Shown piece by piece: positions 10,305 through 21,384 of a stretch of 64,000 bases of DNA (the first letter of the stretch is position 1; each line of letters starts with the position of its first letter). Below the pieces are notes generated by a model that had not been told where the DNA came from, ran no database searches, and was given only the letters and a program-made list of their open reading frames with translations. Source of the stretch: Salvia splendens (lineage: Eukaryota > Streptophyta > Magnoliopsida > Lamiales > Lamiaceae); assembly GCF_004379255.2 (NCBI RefSeq), contig NC_056039.1, positions 20,659,883 to 20,723,882 of the forward strand, read 5' to 3'. A program made the translations under genes and the position numbers.

Positions 10305-13300
10305 GTTAAAGTAGAGAGATTGTAAAGTAAAAGAGAATAATGTAAAAGATAATCTTCTCTTTATTATTCTATCTTTTATATCACTCTCTATTCACTTTCA
10401 TAATTTATTACTCACTCCGTCTTAACTGAGTGAGATCAAAACTTTTGGACATTGAAATTAGGAAATAGTGTTGAATGGATTAAATAAAAACAAAGTAAAA
10501 TAAGAGAGATGAATAAAAGTAGGAGATATAAGAGATATAAGTGATGAAATAAAGTAAGAGTAATTAAATGTTTTATTTTTTGTTAAAAAAATAAATGACT
10601 CAATTTTGTTGAGTTTTGGACGAAAAGAATATAATATTTTCAAAAGACTTGCAAATATGCGGTGAATGAATGGAATATCATTTCAAGTTTTCAATAAATG
10701 TGCGCTATACCAACATGTATATCCCTTTAGTCTCTCTCTCTCTCTTTCCCTTATAATGCTTATTTGGGAGAAACTCCACAGACTGTTAGGGCTAGAGGAG
10801 GCGTGGGCTATTTTCCGGATCAAATGCTTATGAATGGAAAAAGGCCATATAATGGACCAATTGCTAAACCCTACGAAAGTTTCAACGTAACAGAAGGTGA
10901 GAATATCATTTTTCACAAAATCAATACTACAATTATTAGGTGAAATCAACATCCCTTAAATGCCCAATACCAGGAAAAACATACAGATTTAGAATCAGCA
11001 ATGTTGGGAACTTGTGGAGCGTCAATTTTAGGATTGAAAATCACATGTTGCTATTGGTGGAGACGGAGGGATCATACACCAATCAAACGAGGTTAAGTTC
11101 CCTCGATGTCCACGTGGGACAGTCTTACTCAGTGCTTGTCACAACAGGACAACATCCAGCAGATTACTATGTTGTTGCAACACCAAAAATACAAGCCAAT
11201 AATTCATTTGCAGCAGTTGGTGTGTTGCATTATGACAAGTCTACTGCACTTCCTACTGGTCCACTACCAATTGGGCCTGATCCAAATGATATCAACTTCT
11301 CTATCAATCAAGCTAGATCCATCATGTAAGCCCAATTCAATTATGCTCATTTCTAAGTACTACTTCAACCATATTACGACCAAACATTTATAATAACGAC
11401 CACATACTTTGATGACTCTATTTTATTTAGCTCATCATTTTTTTTTCATTTTATATGTAGGATGAATATGACAACTGGCGCTGCAAGACCTAACCCTCAA
11501 GGCTCATTTAATGTCACAAACGTGACACTATCACAAACTTTTATTCTTAATGGACACATCGCCATACTCGACGGATTCACTCGTTACACCATAAACAATG
11601 TCTCATACATAAGTCCGTCTACTCCATTGAAGTTAGCCGATCAATTCATCAACGGCTCAGGCGTCTACGAACTCGACAAATACCCCATTCACTCGGGCCT
11701 TGCAGCCCCGGTGAATGGGACATTTGTTGTGTCAGGACTGTATAAGGGATGGCTAGAGATCGTGTTTGTAAATAATGGGGATATGTATGACTCTTGCCAT
11801 TTGGACGGGTATGGGTTCTTCGTGGTCGGGTAAGTTATATATACTCATTGGGATCTAAATGAAAGAATTAATAATATTGACTTTTGTTCGTTTTCCATAT
11901 AAGTTCAAATTATACACATAAAAAGTTCTAATCTTTAAAAAAATTGTTAGTCCATCTTAAAAAAGGACTTTACACATAAATAAGTTTTCTAAAAAATATA
12001 TAATACTACATTCGTCCACAAAAATAGACAAAGGTGGTGGAAGTAGTATTAGTCGATTGTGAGCTCCACATTTAGAATGATGTGTAGGGTTAGTATTTGT
12101 TTAAAACTTTCCATATTTATAATTGTCTAATTTTAGTTTACACCCTAAAATGGTCAAACTAGTCTATTTTTTGTGGACGGAGGTGTATGTAGCTTAGATT
12201 GGTAAATTCAAAACTGAAATGGTAATATGGTTCTCCTAAAATCCCACCTTGCATACTATATTTGTTAAAATAGTCCATTTTCACTATTTTTGTATGTCTA
12301 GAAAAATTAATTTATTTCTATTCATGGATACAATTTTTTTAATTATTACTAACACTATGTTTAAATTGTGAGCATTTTTCCACTTATAATATACAAACTC
12401 ATGGAGCACCTCATTAGTCTTATCTGTAAAAGACAGAGGAAGCGTTAATTGATTAATATGTTGTTGTCTGTAGCTTTGGTGTAGGCCAATGGACGCCTGA
12501 GGTACGTACTACGACATACAATTTGTATAATCCAATTGTACGTTCTACTGTCCAGGTACGTGAGATTAATCAAACACAATGACGAATTGGACAAACACAG
12601 CATTAACCACATTTTATTATAATCATATTCAGGTTTACCCTGGTGGATGGACAGCAGTATACGTGTATCTGGACAACCCAGGAATGTGGAATTTGAGGTC
12701 ACAAAACCTTAAACGTTGGTATTTAGGTCAAGAACTCTACATTAGGGTTTATGATCCTGATCCTAACCCTGCAAAAGAGCGTCCACCTCCTTCCAACCTC
12801 CTATTTTGTGGTAATCAACTATTTTAAATTCTTCGTTTATTGATTATAACAGTAAGTAGAACTTATGAATTTAAATATTACATAAATAGAAATAAAAATT
12901 TGTATACACTAGAGCAAAACAGGGTCATGTTAGCTTGCTAACTCCTAACTATATCAACACCAAAGCATTTGTATGTCAACTATATTTTGTTGACCTACAT
13001 ATGTCTTCGTGTTGATATCTATTTTACATGTCAACACAAACACATTTGTATATAAATGTGTTCATGTTGATATCTACAATGTATGGACATAGTTGTCAAT
13101 TATCAATTTAAGATAGTTATCAAGCTAGCAGGACTATGTATATAGAAATCCACATTATTAGACTAAAAATATATACATTATTAGATTAAAAAGCTACATT
13201 ATTAGCCGAGCTACATCATTTGACTAAAAAACTACTGCATTATTAGATGCCACGTGACATTAATTTAACTATCACAAAATCCAGTGGTCTATTTGTTTTG

Positions 13301-16300
13301 CATATGTTAAGAGTTAGGATATGAACACATCCCATATTCATATCCTAACTCGGTGAATAATGTAGATTTTTGGTCTAATAATGTAGCTCGGTGAATAATC
13401 TAGTAATGTAGATTTTTAGTCTAATAATGGAGCACGACTATTATTATTACAACCATCGAATCTAAGGATCCAAGGACTGTGATTTGTGATGTGTTTTACA
13501 CTAAGAAGGTGTAAGGACCCTAATACACCTCCATCCCTATATATAGTATTCATATCGGGTAGTTGTAGTGAGAACTTTTTAAAATGAGAACATTGAGCAC
13601 TAAAATTCATATCAGTATTCTTAGGGCTGACAATTTTTTATACGACATGATAATACAACACGAACTCGCATGGAGTTAGCACGACACGAGCATGCACGTT
13701 TAGGATTTGGGTCCTTATAGGGTCGACACAATAAGAACCCGAAGATAACGGGTTGGGTCAGTTTGGGTTTGGGTTATACGTTAAGAAAAAAAAATTATTT
13801 TTATTAAGAGTAAAGGTCAATTTTGGTCCTAAACATAAGACCAAAATACGAATTTGGTCCAAAACATTCACTTTTTGAAAAACAGGTCCATAACAAATGA
13901 AAATGTCAACGAAGTAGTCTTTTTTCTGACGGTTCCGTAAAAAACCTAACGGTCAACCCTAATTGCACAGTAGCATGACCGTTACTTTTCTGACGGAACC
14001 GTTAAAAAAGGACCATTCCGACAAGAAATTCATTTGTTATGGACCTGTTTTTCAAAAAGTAAATGTTTTGGACCAAATTCGTATTTTGGTTATATGTTTA
14101 GGACCAAAATTGACCTTTACTCTTTTATTAATTTTAAAATTATTAAACTTTAATTTTATTATTTTTGTTGATTAAAAAATATTATTTTAATTTTATTTAA
14201 TTAAAAAATATTATACTTTAACTTTAATTAATAAAAAAATACTATAATTTAATTTTTATTAATGAAAAAATATTAATTAATTTTTAAGAATTTTAAAAAA
14301 TTACTCCGTCTGTCCCCATAGAAAATGCACTTTGGAGTCAGCACCGGTTTAATGTAAATTTGGTAAAGTAAGAGAGAGGTAGAGAGAAAAAGTAAATAAA
14401 GTAATGTTAGTGGAGAATGGGTCCCACCTCATTAGGGAGAAAAGACTTTCCAAAATTAGAAAGTGAATATTCTTGTGGGAAGGACTAAAAAGGGAAGAGT
14501 GCATATTCTTGAGGAACGGATGGTGTATTATAGGGCTGGCAATTTTTGACACGACACGATAATACGACACGAACCGGTACGAAAATAATGGGTTTGGGTC
14601 AGAGCTTATTGGGTTCGTGTCCTTATCAGGTCGACCCGTTAAGGACACGAAAATTTCGTGTCGTGTTCGTGTCGTGTTCGTGTCGGGTTCGTGTTATCCG
14701 TTAACAATACGTGTTCGTGTCGTGTTCGTGTCATGTTCGTGTTATCCGTTAACAAATAATATTTTAATATTATTAATTCTTATTATTTTCATTTTTAATA
14801 GGTTTAACTGTTATCAGGTCGTGTTGTTATCGAGTCGTTATCGTGTCATCTCGTGTACGTGTTGTTATCGTGTCGTGTTGACCCGAATTGGTTCGTGTCG
14901 TTAATGGGTTCGTGTCGTGTTCGTGTCGTGTTCGTGTCTGAGGGTTTCGTGTCGTGTTCGTGTTCGTGTTTGAGGTTTTCTTAACGGGTCGTGTTCGTGT
15001 TTGTTGTTATCGTGTTCGTGTCGTTATCGTGTCGACACGATAACGACCCGACACGCACGATTTGCCACCCCTAGTGTATTATACTTAGATTTTATAAAAA
15101 AATAATTTTTTAATTAATTAATTTTATTATTTAGATTTAATAGCACTATAATTTAGTTTTATTATTTTGATCAAGAAAAGAATTATTTTAATCTGATAAT
15201 TTTTTATTTTATTGTGTAATATCATGTTTAAATCGTATAATAGCATCATGTTTTAGTCGTTATCGTGTCGTGTTAAGCTAACTTACTATCATTAACAGAG
15301 GGTTGACTTTTTTTGGCTACACGATAACACGCACGAATCCGACACCAACCCGTTGGGTTGGGACCCAATAAGAACCCAATGATTTCGGGTTGGGTTGGGT
15401 TTGACCTTATTGGGTTGGGTCGATAATGGGTTGACACGATAACGACCCAACACGTGTATAGTGCATTATACTACTTTATAAAACCTACTCCTTTCGTTCC
15501 ACTGTAAGTGACACATTTATTTTTCACACATGTTTTGGGAAAATGATATAAATAGTTAAAGTGGAGAGAAAGTAAAGTAAGATAAAGAGCGATGTAGATT
15601 AGAGTTTCTTATATATTATTCTCTCTTTTACTTTACTTTCACTCTACTTTAATTATTTACTACTATCATTTTTTAAAAACATGAGCAGAAAAGAAATGTG
15701 ACTCTTACGGTGGAACAAAGAAAGTATATTTTAATAAAAACTAATAACCGTGAGAAATTGTATATAACGTATAAAAGTAATTGCACTTTCATAGTTTTAT
15801 AAGTTGTTGTAAATTCTGCTCCCTTTAAGATTCGAATCTAGGCGCGCGATAGTACAGTTACGCTATGCTATATACGTCGTGCAAATGGTTCGTAGTTTTT
15901 AAATTAAAGAACACTTTTTAAACTTGAAAAATTAAATTTTGTTCGATAAAATTCTTATTATGTTATATAAATGTAGGAGGGGTTTCACCTCCTCCTCCAC
16001 CTCAATCGCCTTCAAACCCGGTTTCTGGTCCGCCGCCACCTGCTTCAGCTGATGCGAAGACATCGCACATTGGATGGTAATAAGTAGTACTTGATATAAT
16101 CAATTACTTTACTATTTTATTTTACATATATTCATATCGTACGTAATTAACTACCTTTTTTCTTGTTTACCACATACATACAAGAGTGTTTAAATATAGA
16201 TGTTGGAAATTAAACACGGATAACCAGATATATATAAAAGAATTGAACTCATGGAATATGATACGATGTGTATCTAGTCTAGGGGCCATACCAACCCAAT

Positions 16301-18535
16301 GATTCACTATATAATTTTCGGATACAATTTACAATGAGAGAACAACTCTATATATAGGCAAAATAGGAAGCCATAATTTTAGTCACAATAGGAAACATAA
16401 CTCCAACAATGAAGGATATATATCAGAAGGAAACAAATTACGAATATGGTAGTAAACATTTTAGGTGTGAACACATCCCCAAGGAAATATATCATAGGGA
16501 AATAAATCATAGATATTGTAGGAAACATATTCGGCATGATTTATTTCCATTTAGGCACCATACTTAACAATCTCCCACTTAAAGACTGACAATTGCCAAA
16601 CATCAATATTTTCTTGAAATCATCCATGTATCTACTTAGCATCGTCTTTCCTTGTTTTAAAGTTCCAAGGTCAATTGAAGTTATGCATATAGTCACCACC
16701 TTAGTAAACATGTCTATTGTATCTTCTCAAGTTGCTAGATTGTCAACTCCCATAAATGTGTAATGTAATGATAATTGAACTCCACATGCTTTGTTCTAGA
16801 ATGCTACATTGGATTCTTTGCCAAGAAAATAATACTCTGACTACCACTATAAACCATTCCTTTGTTGTTATCCTTGCGAAGTTCATCTAAGAAACTCCGT
16901 AACCACACGATCCCCTTACATACCTCTATCACAACTACATATTCAGCCTCATTTATAGATAAAACAATGGTCTCTTGTATAAATGTTCTTTTGTATGATT
17001 AATTACAACTACAAATCTTTCATGAACTTTTAAGTTACAACTACATACCTCCATCAAACTTAATAGATCTTTTGTATGATTAATTACAACTACAAATCTT
17101 TCATACCTGTCCATTACCAACAACCATTCGAGTAACATCGAGTCACCCAAAAGTGACGACTCACTAACCATTAAAATAGAGTACAAAGATGGCCATAACC
17201 TAAACAAGGCCCAAACTACTCTACTCAAACCAATAAAATAATGAAACAATCAAACATAGGAGAAACAAAAACACGTAATGCCTTCATCTCACTGTGCCCG
17301 TTTGATTCACGTTGGATTCGGTATGAACATGATATCCTGCCCTCCAGTTTCATCCTCTTCCACCTCACCATCCTCTTCGAGCTCATCCATATCAAATGCA
17401 CCATTTCGAAGCATCCTATAATATCAGGGCTTGCTTGTTTCCATCGTCGTTTGAGTGTGTGTATCCTCTCCCAATTCTTCAAATATCCCCACCCACTCAA
17501 GGACCCAATGTCCGAATGAGGTACATCAACTCTTTCCTTACTCTCGCCCGCAGCCGAAGTAGTCAAGTCCTCAACTCTTGTGTTTTGTCCCGGTGGCAAG
17601 GGATGATAGTTTTGCCTCTGTGTTAAGTTTCGTAAGCGAATTTGATATCAATTGAGTTCAATTGCGCAATGAACATGTTGAACCCGTTCAAATGTTGTTG
17701 CACTGTTTTATCAACCGATTTTCCATATGATATTCTTAAATTAAACAATCGCATTATAAGATGAACATTGTTCGCCGTTGATAGTTTATGATACATCTCC
17801 TCCTCCAAGGTCTTTGACATCTCTTTCGTCGACTATTTGTAGTCATGTGATAGGCCAGTAACTCCCACTCCACATGTTCTATTTTTTGGGTTTGGACTTT
17901 AGGTGCTGATACTTATCTTTACCGTGATCTGCATCTTCAGAAACCCAAAATCAGATTCGACACACTTTTCCACAACAATTTATAGTCGATTCCCATTGTG
18001 ATTTCTCTCACTCATACCTACTGATGGAAAATGAACACATAATATCACCAATATAAAAGAAATAAACAAAAAAAAATATTTACCTAGTTTAATACAATGT
18101 GTATCTACGTCTAGTGGATGATGTCAAGCCAGTGATTGCACTGTATCCTTTCTAGATCCAATCCTTTCTAGATCCAATTTACAATAAGAGAGCAATACTA
18201 TGTATAGACAAAATAAAGAATCATAAACTCTAGTGACGTTAGGACACATACCTCGAGAAAATATATTTTAAGAATACAAGTTATAGATATTGTAGGAAAC
18301 ATATTGAGCCTCATTCATTTCCTCTTAGGCTCTGTACTTAACAAATTGAACCTTAGATAGTATGTTCCAGTTTAACTAGTGAACAGTCCTATTGAAATTA
18401 TTGCGATTAAAAAATTATAAATCCTTATTTATTAATCTTCATAGATATATTATTCTTAACATATATTTTTTCAAATTTTCTTTGTGTTGCAGGAGGATGT
18501 ATTTCTTAACGAGCTGCATTCTTTTAGTCATCTGA
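6394..18535 (+). CDS. SKS: SKU5-similar (SKS) multicopper-oxidase-like protein, GPI-anchored type, ten exons
   Basis: Exons: 6394-6531, 6878-6987, 9373-9643, 10782-10896, 10974-11325, 11461-11829, 12474-12555, 12633-12810, 15977-16076, 18493-18535. All introns are GT..AG and the phases join to 585 codons ending in TGA. The start at 6394 (GAGATGGCC) is preferred over the in-frame ATG at 6367 because a hydrophobic signal peptide follows it directly. Three cupredoxin domains follow, with family motifs FPGPLINV, WQDGVSG, GSFFYFPSLNFQ, TYRFRISNVG, ARPNPQGSFNVT and WNLRSQNL. The positions of the HWHG and HLHGH copper ligands read TWNG and HLDGY, so oxidase activity is unlikely, as is known for SKU5 and SKS proteins. 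Many N-glycosylation sites, a Pro-rich linker (SPPPPPQSP) and a short hydrophobic C-terminus indicate a GPI-anchored cell-surface protein. The family acts in directional growth and cell-wall expansion. The start of exon 4 is the least certain junction. Confidence 0.88.
6563..6794. mobile_element. Stowaway-type MITE in SKS intron 1
   Basis: A 232-bp element is flanked by TA on both sides. Its ends are inverted: CTACACCCGTTCACAAAAA at the left and TTTTTGTGGACGGAGGTAG at the right. This TIR class and the TA duplication are typical of Tc1/mariner-derived Stowaway MITEs. It takes up most of the 346-bp intron. Confidence 0.8.
6988..9372. other. SKS intron 2 (2.4 kb), MITE-rich
   Basis: The intron runs from GTAATG to TGTAG and has no coding content. 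Besides the complete Stowaway element at 9034-9254 it holds weaker Stowaway-like blocks at about 7306-7480 (CCCTCCGTCC start) and 7857-8061 (inverted GTTCCATTAAACATGAAACG and ATGGGACATAGAG ends). A further Stowaway-type end, GGGACGAAGGGAGTAGTA, lies near 8576. Confidence 0.7.
9034..9254. mobile_element. Stowaway-type MITE in SKS intron 2
   Basis: A 221-bp element is flanked by TA. The left end CTTCCTCCGTCC, with AAATTTTATCACA, mirrors the right end TGTGACAAAATTTGTGGGACGGAGAG (given here in part). Confidence 0.8.
10411..10630. mobile_element. Stowaway-like MITE in SKS intron 3
   Basis: It starts CTCACTCCGTCTTAACTGAG after TA, and ends near GTTTTGGACGAAAAGAATATA. The inverted inner phrase GATCAAAACTTTTGGAC supports it, but the right end is eroded. 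A second partial element starts near 10018 with CTCCCTCC, and a (TA)n tract (10263-10300) lies between the two. Confidence 0.55.
12006..12185. mobile_element. Stowaway-type MITE in SKS intron 6
   Basis: A 180-bp element is flanked by TA. The left end CTACATTCGTCCACAAAAA pairs with the right end TTTTTTGTGGACGGAGGTG. It belongs to the same TIR subgroup as the intron 1 element. Confidence 0.75.
13807..14123. mobile_element. Long-TIR MITE with 7-bp target duplication (intron 8)
   Basis: A 317-bp foldback element has arms of about 100 bp. The left arm carries AGAGTAAAGGTCAATTTTGG and GAATTTGGTCCAAAACATT; the right arm carries the reverse complements, ending CCAAAATTGACCTTTACTCT. It is flanked by TTTATTA at 13800-13806 and 14124-14130. 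The long arms suggest a Mutator-like origin, but the 7-bp duplication is shorter than the usual 9-10 bp, so the superfamily is left open. Confidence 0.85.
14304..14525. mobile_element. Stowaway-type MITE (intron 8)
   Basis: The element starts CTCCGTCTGTCCCCATAG after TA and ends near AGGAACGGATGGTG before TA. The inner arm AGAAAATGCAC pairs with GTGCATATTCT. Its right edge overlaps the target duplication of the next hAT-type element, showing that the hAT element landed at its border. Confidence 0.65.
14531..15073. mobile_element. hAT-type MITE with 8-bp target duplication (intron 8)
   Basis: A 543-bp element starts TAGGGCTGGCAA and ends TTGCCACCCCTA, which are inverted repeats of hAT type. 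It is flanked on both sides by the 8-bp sequence GTGTATTA (14523-14530 and 15074-15081), the diagnostic hAT target duplication length. The interior, about 14650-15045, is largely irregular tandem copies of CGTGTCGTGTT in direct and inverted forms, which makes it a strong foldback. Open frames across it are a by-product of this repeat. Confidence 0.9.
15488..15724. mobile_element. Stowaway-type MITE (intron 8)
   Basis: A 237-bp element is flanked by TA. The left end CTCCTTTCGTTCCACTGTAA mirrors the right end TTACGGTGGAACAAAGAAAG. It lies about 250 bp upstream of exon 9. Confidence 0.75.
16201..18343 (-). mobile_element. Decayed Ty1/copia element in SKS intron 9
   Basis: Two similar terminal blocks, 16201-16569 and 18022-18343, share ATG..GTGTATCTA, ATTTACAAT(G/A)AGAG and a TACTTAACA end, and act as LTRs. 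Next to the left block, CAATCTCCCACTTA is the complement of a polypurine tract. The eroded primer site at about 18004-18021 lies by the right block. Both show minus orientation. The interior holds gag-like residues at 17623-17820 and scattered RNase-H-like text near 16800-16960. No target duplication is recognisable and no domain is intact, so this is an old insertion. It is antisense to the host gene. Confidence 0.7.
17623..17820 (-). pseudogene. copia gag fragment
   Basis: About 65 codons resemble the UBN2-type gag of Ty1/copia elements, with the pattern LFNLRISYGKSV, then VQQHLNGFNMFIAQLNS. The frame upstream (17225-17599) is open but not recognisable and may be internal sequence of the same element. 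There is no zinc knuckle and no continuous gag. It lies inside the intron 9 copia remnant. Confidence 0.55.
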
Positions 18536-18658
18536 ATAAGCTGCAAATTAACTTTTGGGAGGAATTGTTAGTATTCAATGTTAAGAAAATTAATGGGCTG
18601 TAATTTATTCTACAGAAATATTTTTTTATTCCGTTACAGAATCATATATATATATATA

Positions 18659-18939
18659 GGAAAATGATCAATACAAAACTTGATCTCAATACAAAATCCA
18701 GACCAAATCCTGACCATGAGATTTGACAATCCAATGGTCAATAATTAAACAAAGACACGGAGGGTCATTGTAAAGCAGTTTTAGGTCATATTATAAACTT
18801 TGGGTTTGAGGTCATGTTAAGATCATTTCATGTCATCCTTACAATAATGACGTAAAAATAAGCTTTCAATGACCTAAAAATGACTTTTGTATGCTTGGTT
18901 CTGCATTTTTGTATTAAGAATGGTTTTGCATGGATCAAA

Positions 18940-18943
<4 letters not shown>
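18659..18943. mobile_element. MITE, (TA)n-flanked family, copy 3
   Basis: Third copy of the family seen at 5199 and 5780, with a left end AGGAAAATGATCAATAC and a right end GCATGGATCAAAACCCTATA. It is bounded on both sides by (TA)n. It lies just over 120 bp downstream of the SKS stop codon and may overlap the transcript's 3' end. Confidence 0.75.
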
Positions 18944-18978
<35 letters not shown>

Positions 18979-18982
<4 letters not shown>

Positions 18983-19381
18983 AATAATTTTACCTATGAT
19001 TTAATATTATATATATTATTAATATAGTTTATTACTACATATTTACTAAATATTACTCCAAACTTACTAATAATTCAAGTTTAATTTTATGTATTAACTA
19101 ATAATACTATTATAGTATATATTTATTCAAATTAACTAAAAATTCATGTTTAGTTTTATATATTGTCTATAATATTATTTCACCACATAAATTTTTTTGA
19201 GATAATATGAATTTTATCTATTTATATATGTAAAATATGTGTTTTTTTGGCTACACTAATTAAAAATTCATGTATTTAATTATTATTTAAATTTTACCAT
19301 TCACTTATTTTAAATACTTTTAATATATAATTTACTTAAAATGTTGAATATATGTTTTTGTTATATGTTACTATTAATTAT
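18979..19381. other. AT-rich intergenic stretch
   Basis: Very AT-rich sequence with loosely repeated phrases such as AATTCA(A/T)GTTTA and TTTTATGTATT. No gene or element ends were seen before the copia LTR at 19382. Confidence 0.6.
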
Positions 19382-19600
19382 TGTTAAAAGGTCGGGATCG
19401 GTAAAGAAGGGCTTCTATTATTCGTTGATATATTCATTATACATTAGGCACTATTATATAGGACTAAGATAGACTATACAATGAAAAAACTCATTAATTA
19501 CATTGATTAATATCTCCTATGTTTGATAGGATATTATCTCGCATATCTTCCGTGATTTGGAGCATATATTCCGTGATCTTCTCCAACACTCCCCCTCAAG

Positions 19601-20509
19601 TTATGTAACGGGATTCTCGATACTCAACTTGCACAATACTTCCCGAAATGACTTCGAGTTCACTGCCTTTGTCAATATGTCCGCCAGCTGGTCTTCGGAT
19701 TTGACAAAAGGCATCTCAACTATCTTTGCTTCAATATTGTCCTTTATGAAGTGCCTCTCAACCTCCACTTGTTTAGTACGATCATGTTGAACTGGATTCT
19801 CTGAAATACTTATGGCCGCCTTATTATCACAGGACAACTTGCACATTTGAGATGAAGAAAGGTCTAACTCCCTCATAAGTTTCCGCAACCATAGTAGCTC
19901 AGTCAGTCCACTTTTAATACCGTGAAACTCTGCTTCTGCGCTAGAAAGTGCCACCACCTTTTGTTTCTTGCTTCTCCATGTCACAAGGTTACCTCCTACA
20001 AAGGTGAAGTACCCTACTGTTGACTTCCTATCATTCGGGTTTCCGGCCCAATAAGCATCAGTAGATCCATGTATCTGTAGGTGCCTATGTTTCTCAAACA
20101 GAAGCCCGTGTTCGCTGGTCCCCTTCAAATACTGAACAATCCGCAGGACAGCCTCCCAGTGCTCTTCTTGGGGTGCGTGCATGAATTGGCTTACAACCCC
20201 CACCGCATAAGGAATATCTGGTCTCATATGTGATAGATAAATTAACTTCCCGACCAATCGTTGGTATTTCTCTCTGTCAGTCTGCTTTGCCTCTTCCTTC
20301 ATCTGCAGTCCGTGGTTTTGGATCATTGGAGTGTATGCAGGTTTACAATCTACCATCCCAACTTTAGCCAGCAAATCCAGCTCATACTTCTTCTTATTGA
20401 TAAAAATTCTTTTCCTCGATCTTAGTACTTCTATTCCCAAAAAATACTTTAATGGTCCCAAATCTATCACCTCGAACTCACTGAACAGATTTTTCCTTAG
20501 TTCGGCCAT
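19601..20509 (-). pseudogene. copia reverse transcriptase C-terminus and RNase H
   Basis: About 300 codons cover the end of reverse transcriptase (DLGPLKYFLGIEV, then YTPMIQN) and a full copia RNase H region (DAYWAGNPNDRKST, ALSSAEAEF, CDNKAAISI, VERHFI and ADILTKA). The visible catalytic acidic residues are retained. An in-frame TAA directly precedes the first ATG, cutting it off from the reverse-transcriptase core encoded upstream at 20513-20950, where the catalytic YVDDM motif is visible on the minus strand near 20535. Confidence 0.9.
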
Positions 20510-21262
20510 TTACTCTGTGTCATCCCCAGTAAGAATCATGTCATCCACATATATGATCAAACATGTAATTTTATCTCTCCTCTTCTTGATAAACAACGTG
20601 TGATCAGAATTACTCTGGTTATACCCATACTTCTTCATCACCTCTGTGCACCTTCCAAACTATGCTCTCGGGGACTGTTTCAGCCCATATAAAGTCTTCT
20701 GCAGTCTACATATTTCTCCTCCTTGAAACTCGTCAATGAACCTAGGTGGAGGCTCCATAAAAACTGGTTTTGGTAGCTCTCCATGTAGGAAGGCGTTCAT
20801 CACATCAAATTGATGAAGTGGTCAATCCTTGTTAGCAGCAATTGAGAATAGTACCCGTACAATGTTAATTTTTTCCACGGGCGAAAAAGTGTCCGCGTAG
20901 TCGACACCATAAGTTTGGGTATCCCTTTGCCACAAGCCTGGCTTTATATCTCTCTATTGTGCCTCTGGCCTCCTTTTTATTGTGAACACCCATCTACACC
21001 CGACAGTTCTTACTCCTTCAGGCAACTTGACTTTGACCCAAGTATTGTTCCTCATTAGTGCCTTCATCTCAGTGAGCATAGCTTCCCTCCAGTGTTTATG
21101 TTTCATCGCTTCCTCAGCTGACTGCGTAATTTCTTCTTCTTTGTATAGGGCAGCTTGAATGCTCTTGTCATTCTCGCTAAATTTCCTTGCACAAAATTCG
21201 CCACTCCGTATCGGCTTTTCTTCCCAATCTTTTCGGGGGAATATCTCTTTGGCGGAACTCAT
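20510..21262 (-). pseudogene. copia reverse transcriptase N-terminal part, broken
   Basis: The segment 20954-21262 encodes the typical linker and start of the copia reverse transcriptase: HWREAMLTEMKALMRNNTW and then GCRWVFTIKR. It ends in a stop near 20954, and the remaining palm domain to 20513 can be followed only in pieces (for example LIIYVDDMILTG). Several stops prevent translation as one protein. It belongs to the 4.4-kb copia element and lies between its integrase and RNase H regions. Confidence 0.8.
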
Positions 21263-21384
21263 CTTGTGCTTCGGGGAGGAAGAACATACCTCCCAGTGTC
21301 ACTGTCGATTGTATTGTTTTCTTCTGATGGTTCTGCACTTATCGGGTCAGTAGAAACCGTATGGAGACTCGGTTCAGTAATTAC

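Larger units (their letters stand above)
12811..15976. other. SKS intron 8 (3.2 kb), a cluster of nested MITEs
   Basis: The intron runs from GTAATC to ATGTAG. From left to right it holds an unclassified repeat (about 12905-13600) built on phrases such as CTACATTATTAG and AATGTAGATTTTTGGTCTAATAATG in both orientations; a degraded hAT-like fragment (13624-13790); a long-TIR MITE; a Stowaway element; a hAT-type MITE with GTGTC arrays; further hAT-like GTCGTTATCGTGTCG sequence (15236-15450); and a last Stowaway element. Confidence 0.75.

Noticed and set aside
10939..10973. Alternative acceptor (TTATTAG at 10933-10939) for SKS exon 5
   Set aside because: Using it would place a stop-containing segment before the conserved TYRFRISNVG motif; the acceptor at 10972-10973 keeps the frame.
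14617..14904. 95-codon frame
   Set aside because: It is produced by the GTGTC repeat inside the hAT-type MITE.
17225..17599. 124-codon minus-strand frame as a nested gene in SKS intron 9
   Set aside because: It lies within the copia remnant and shows no recognisable domain or start context.
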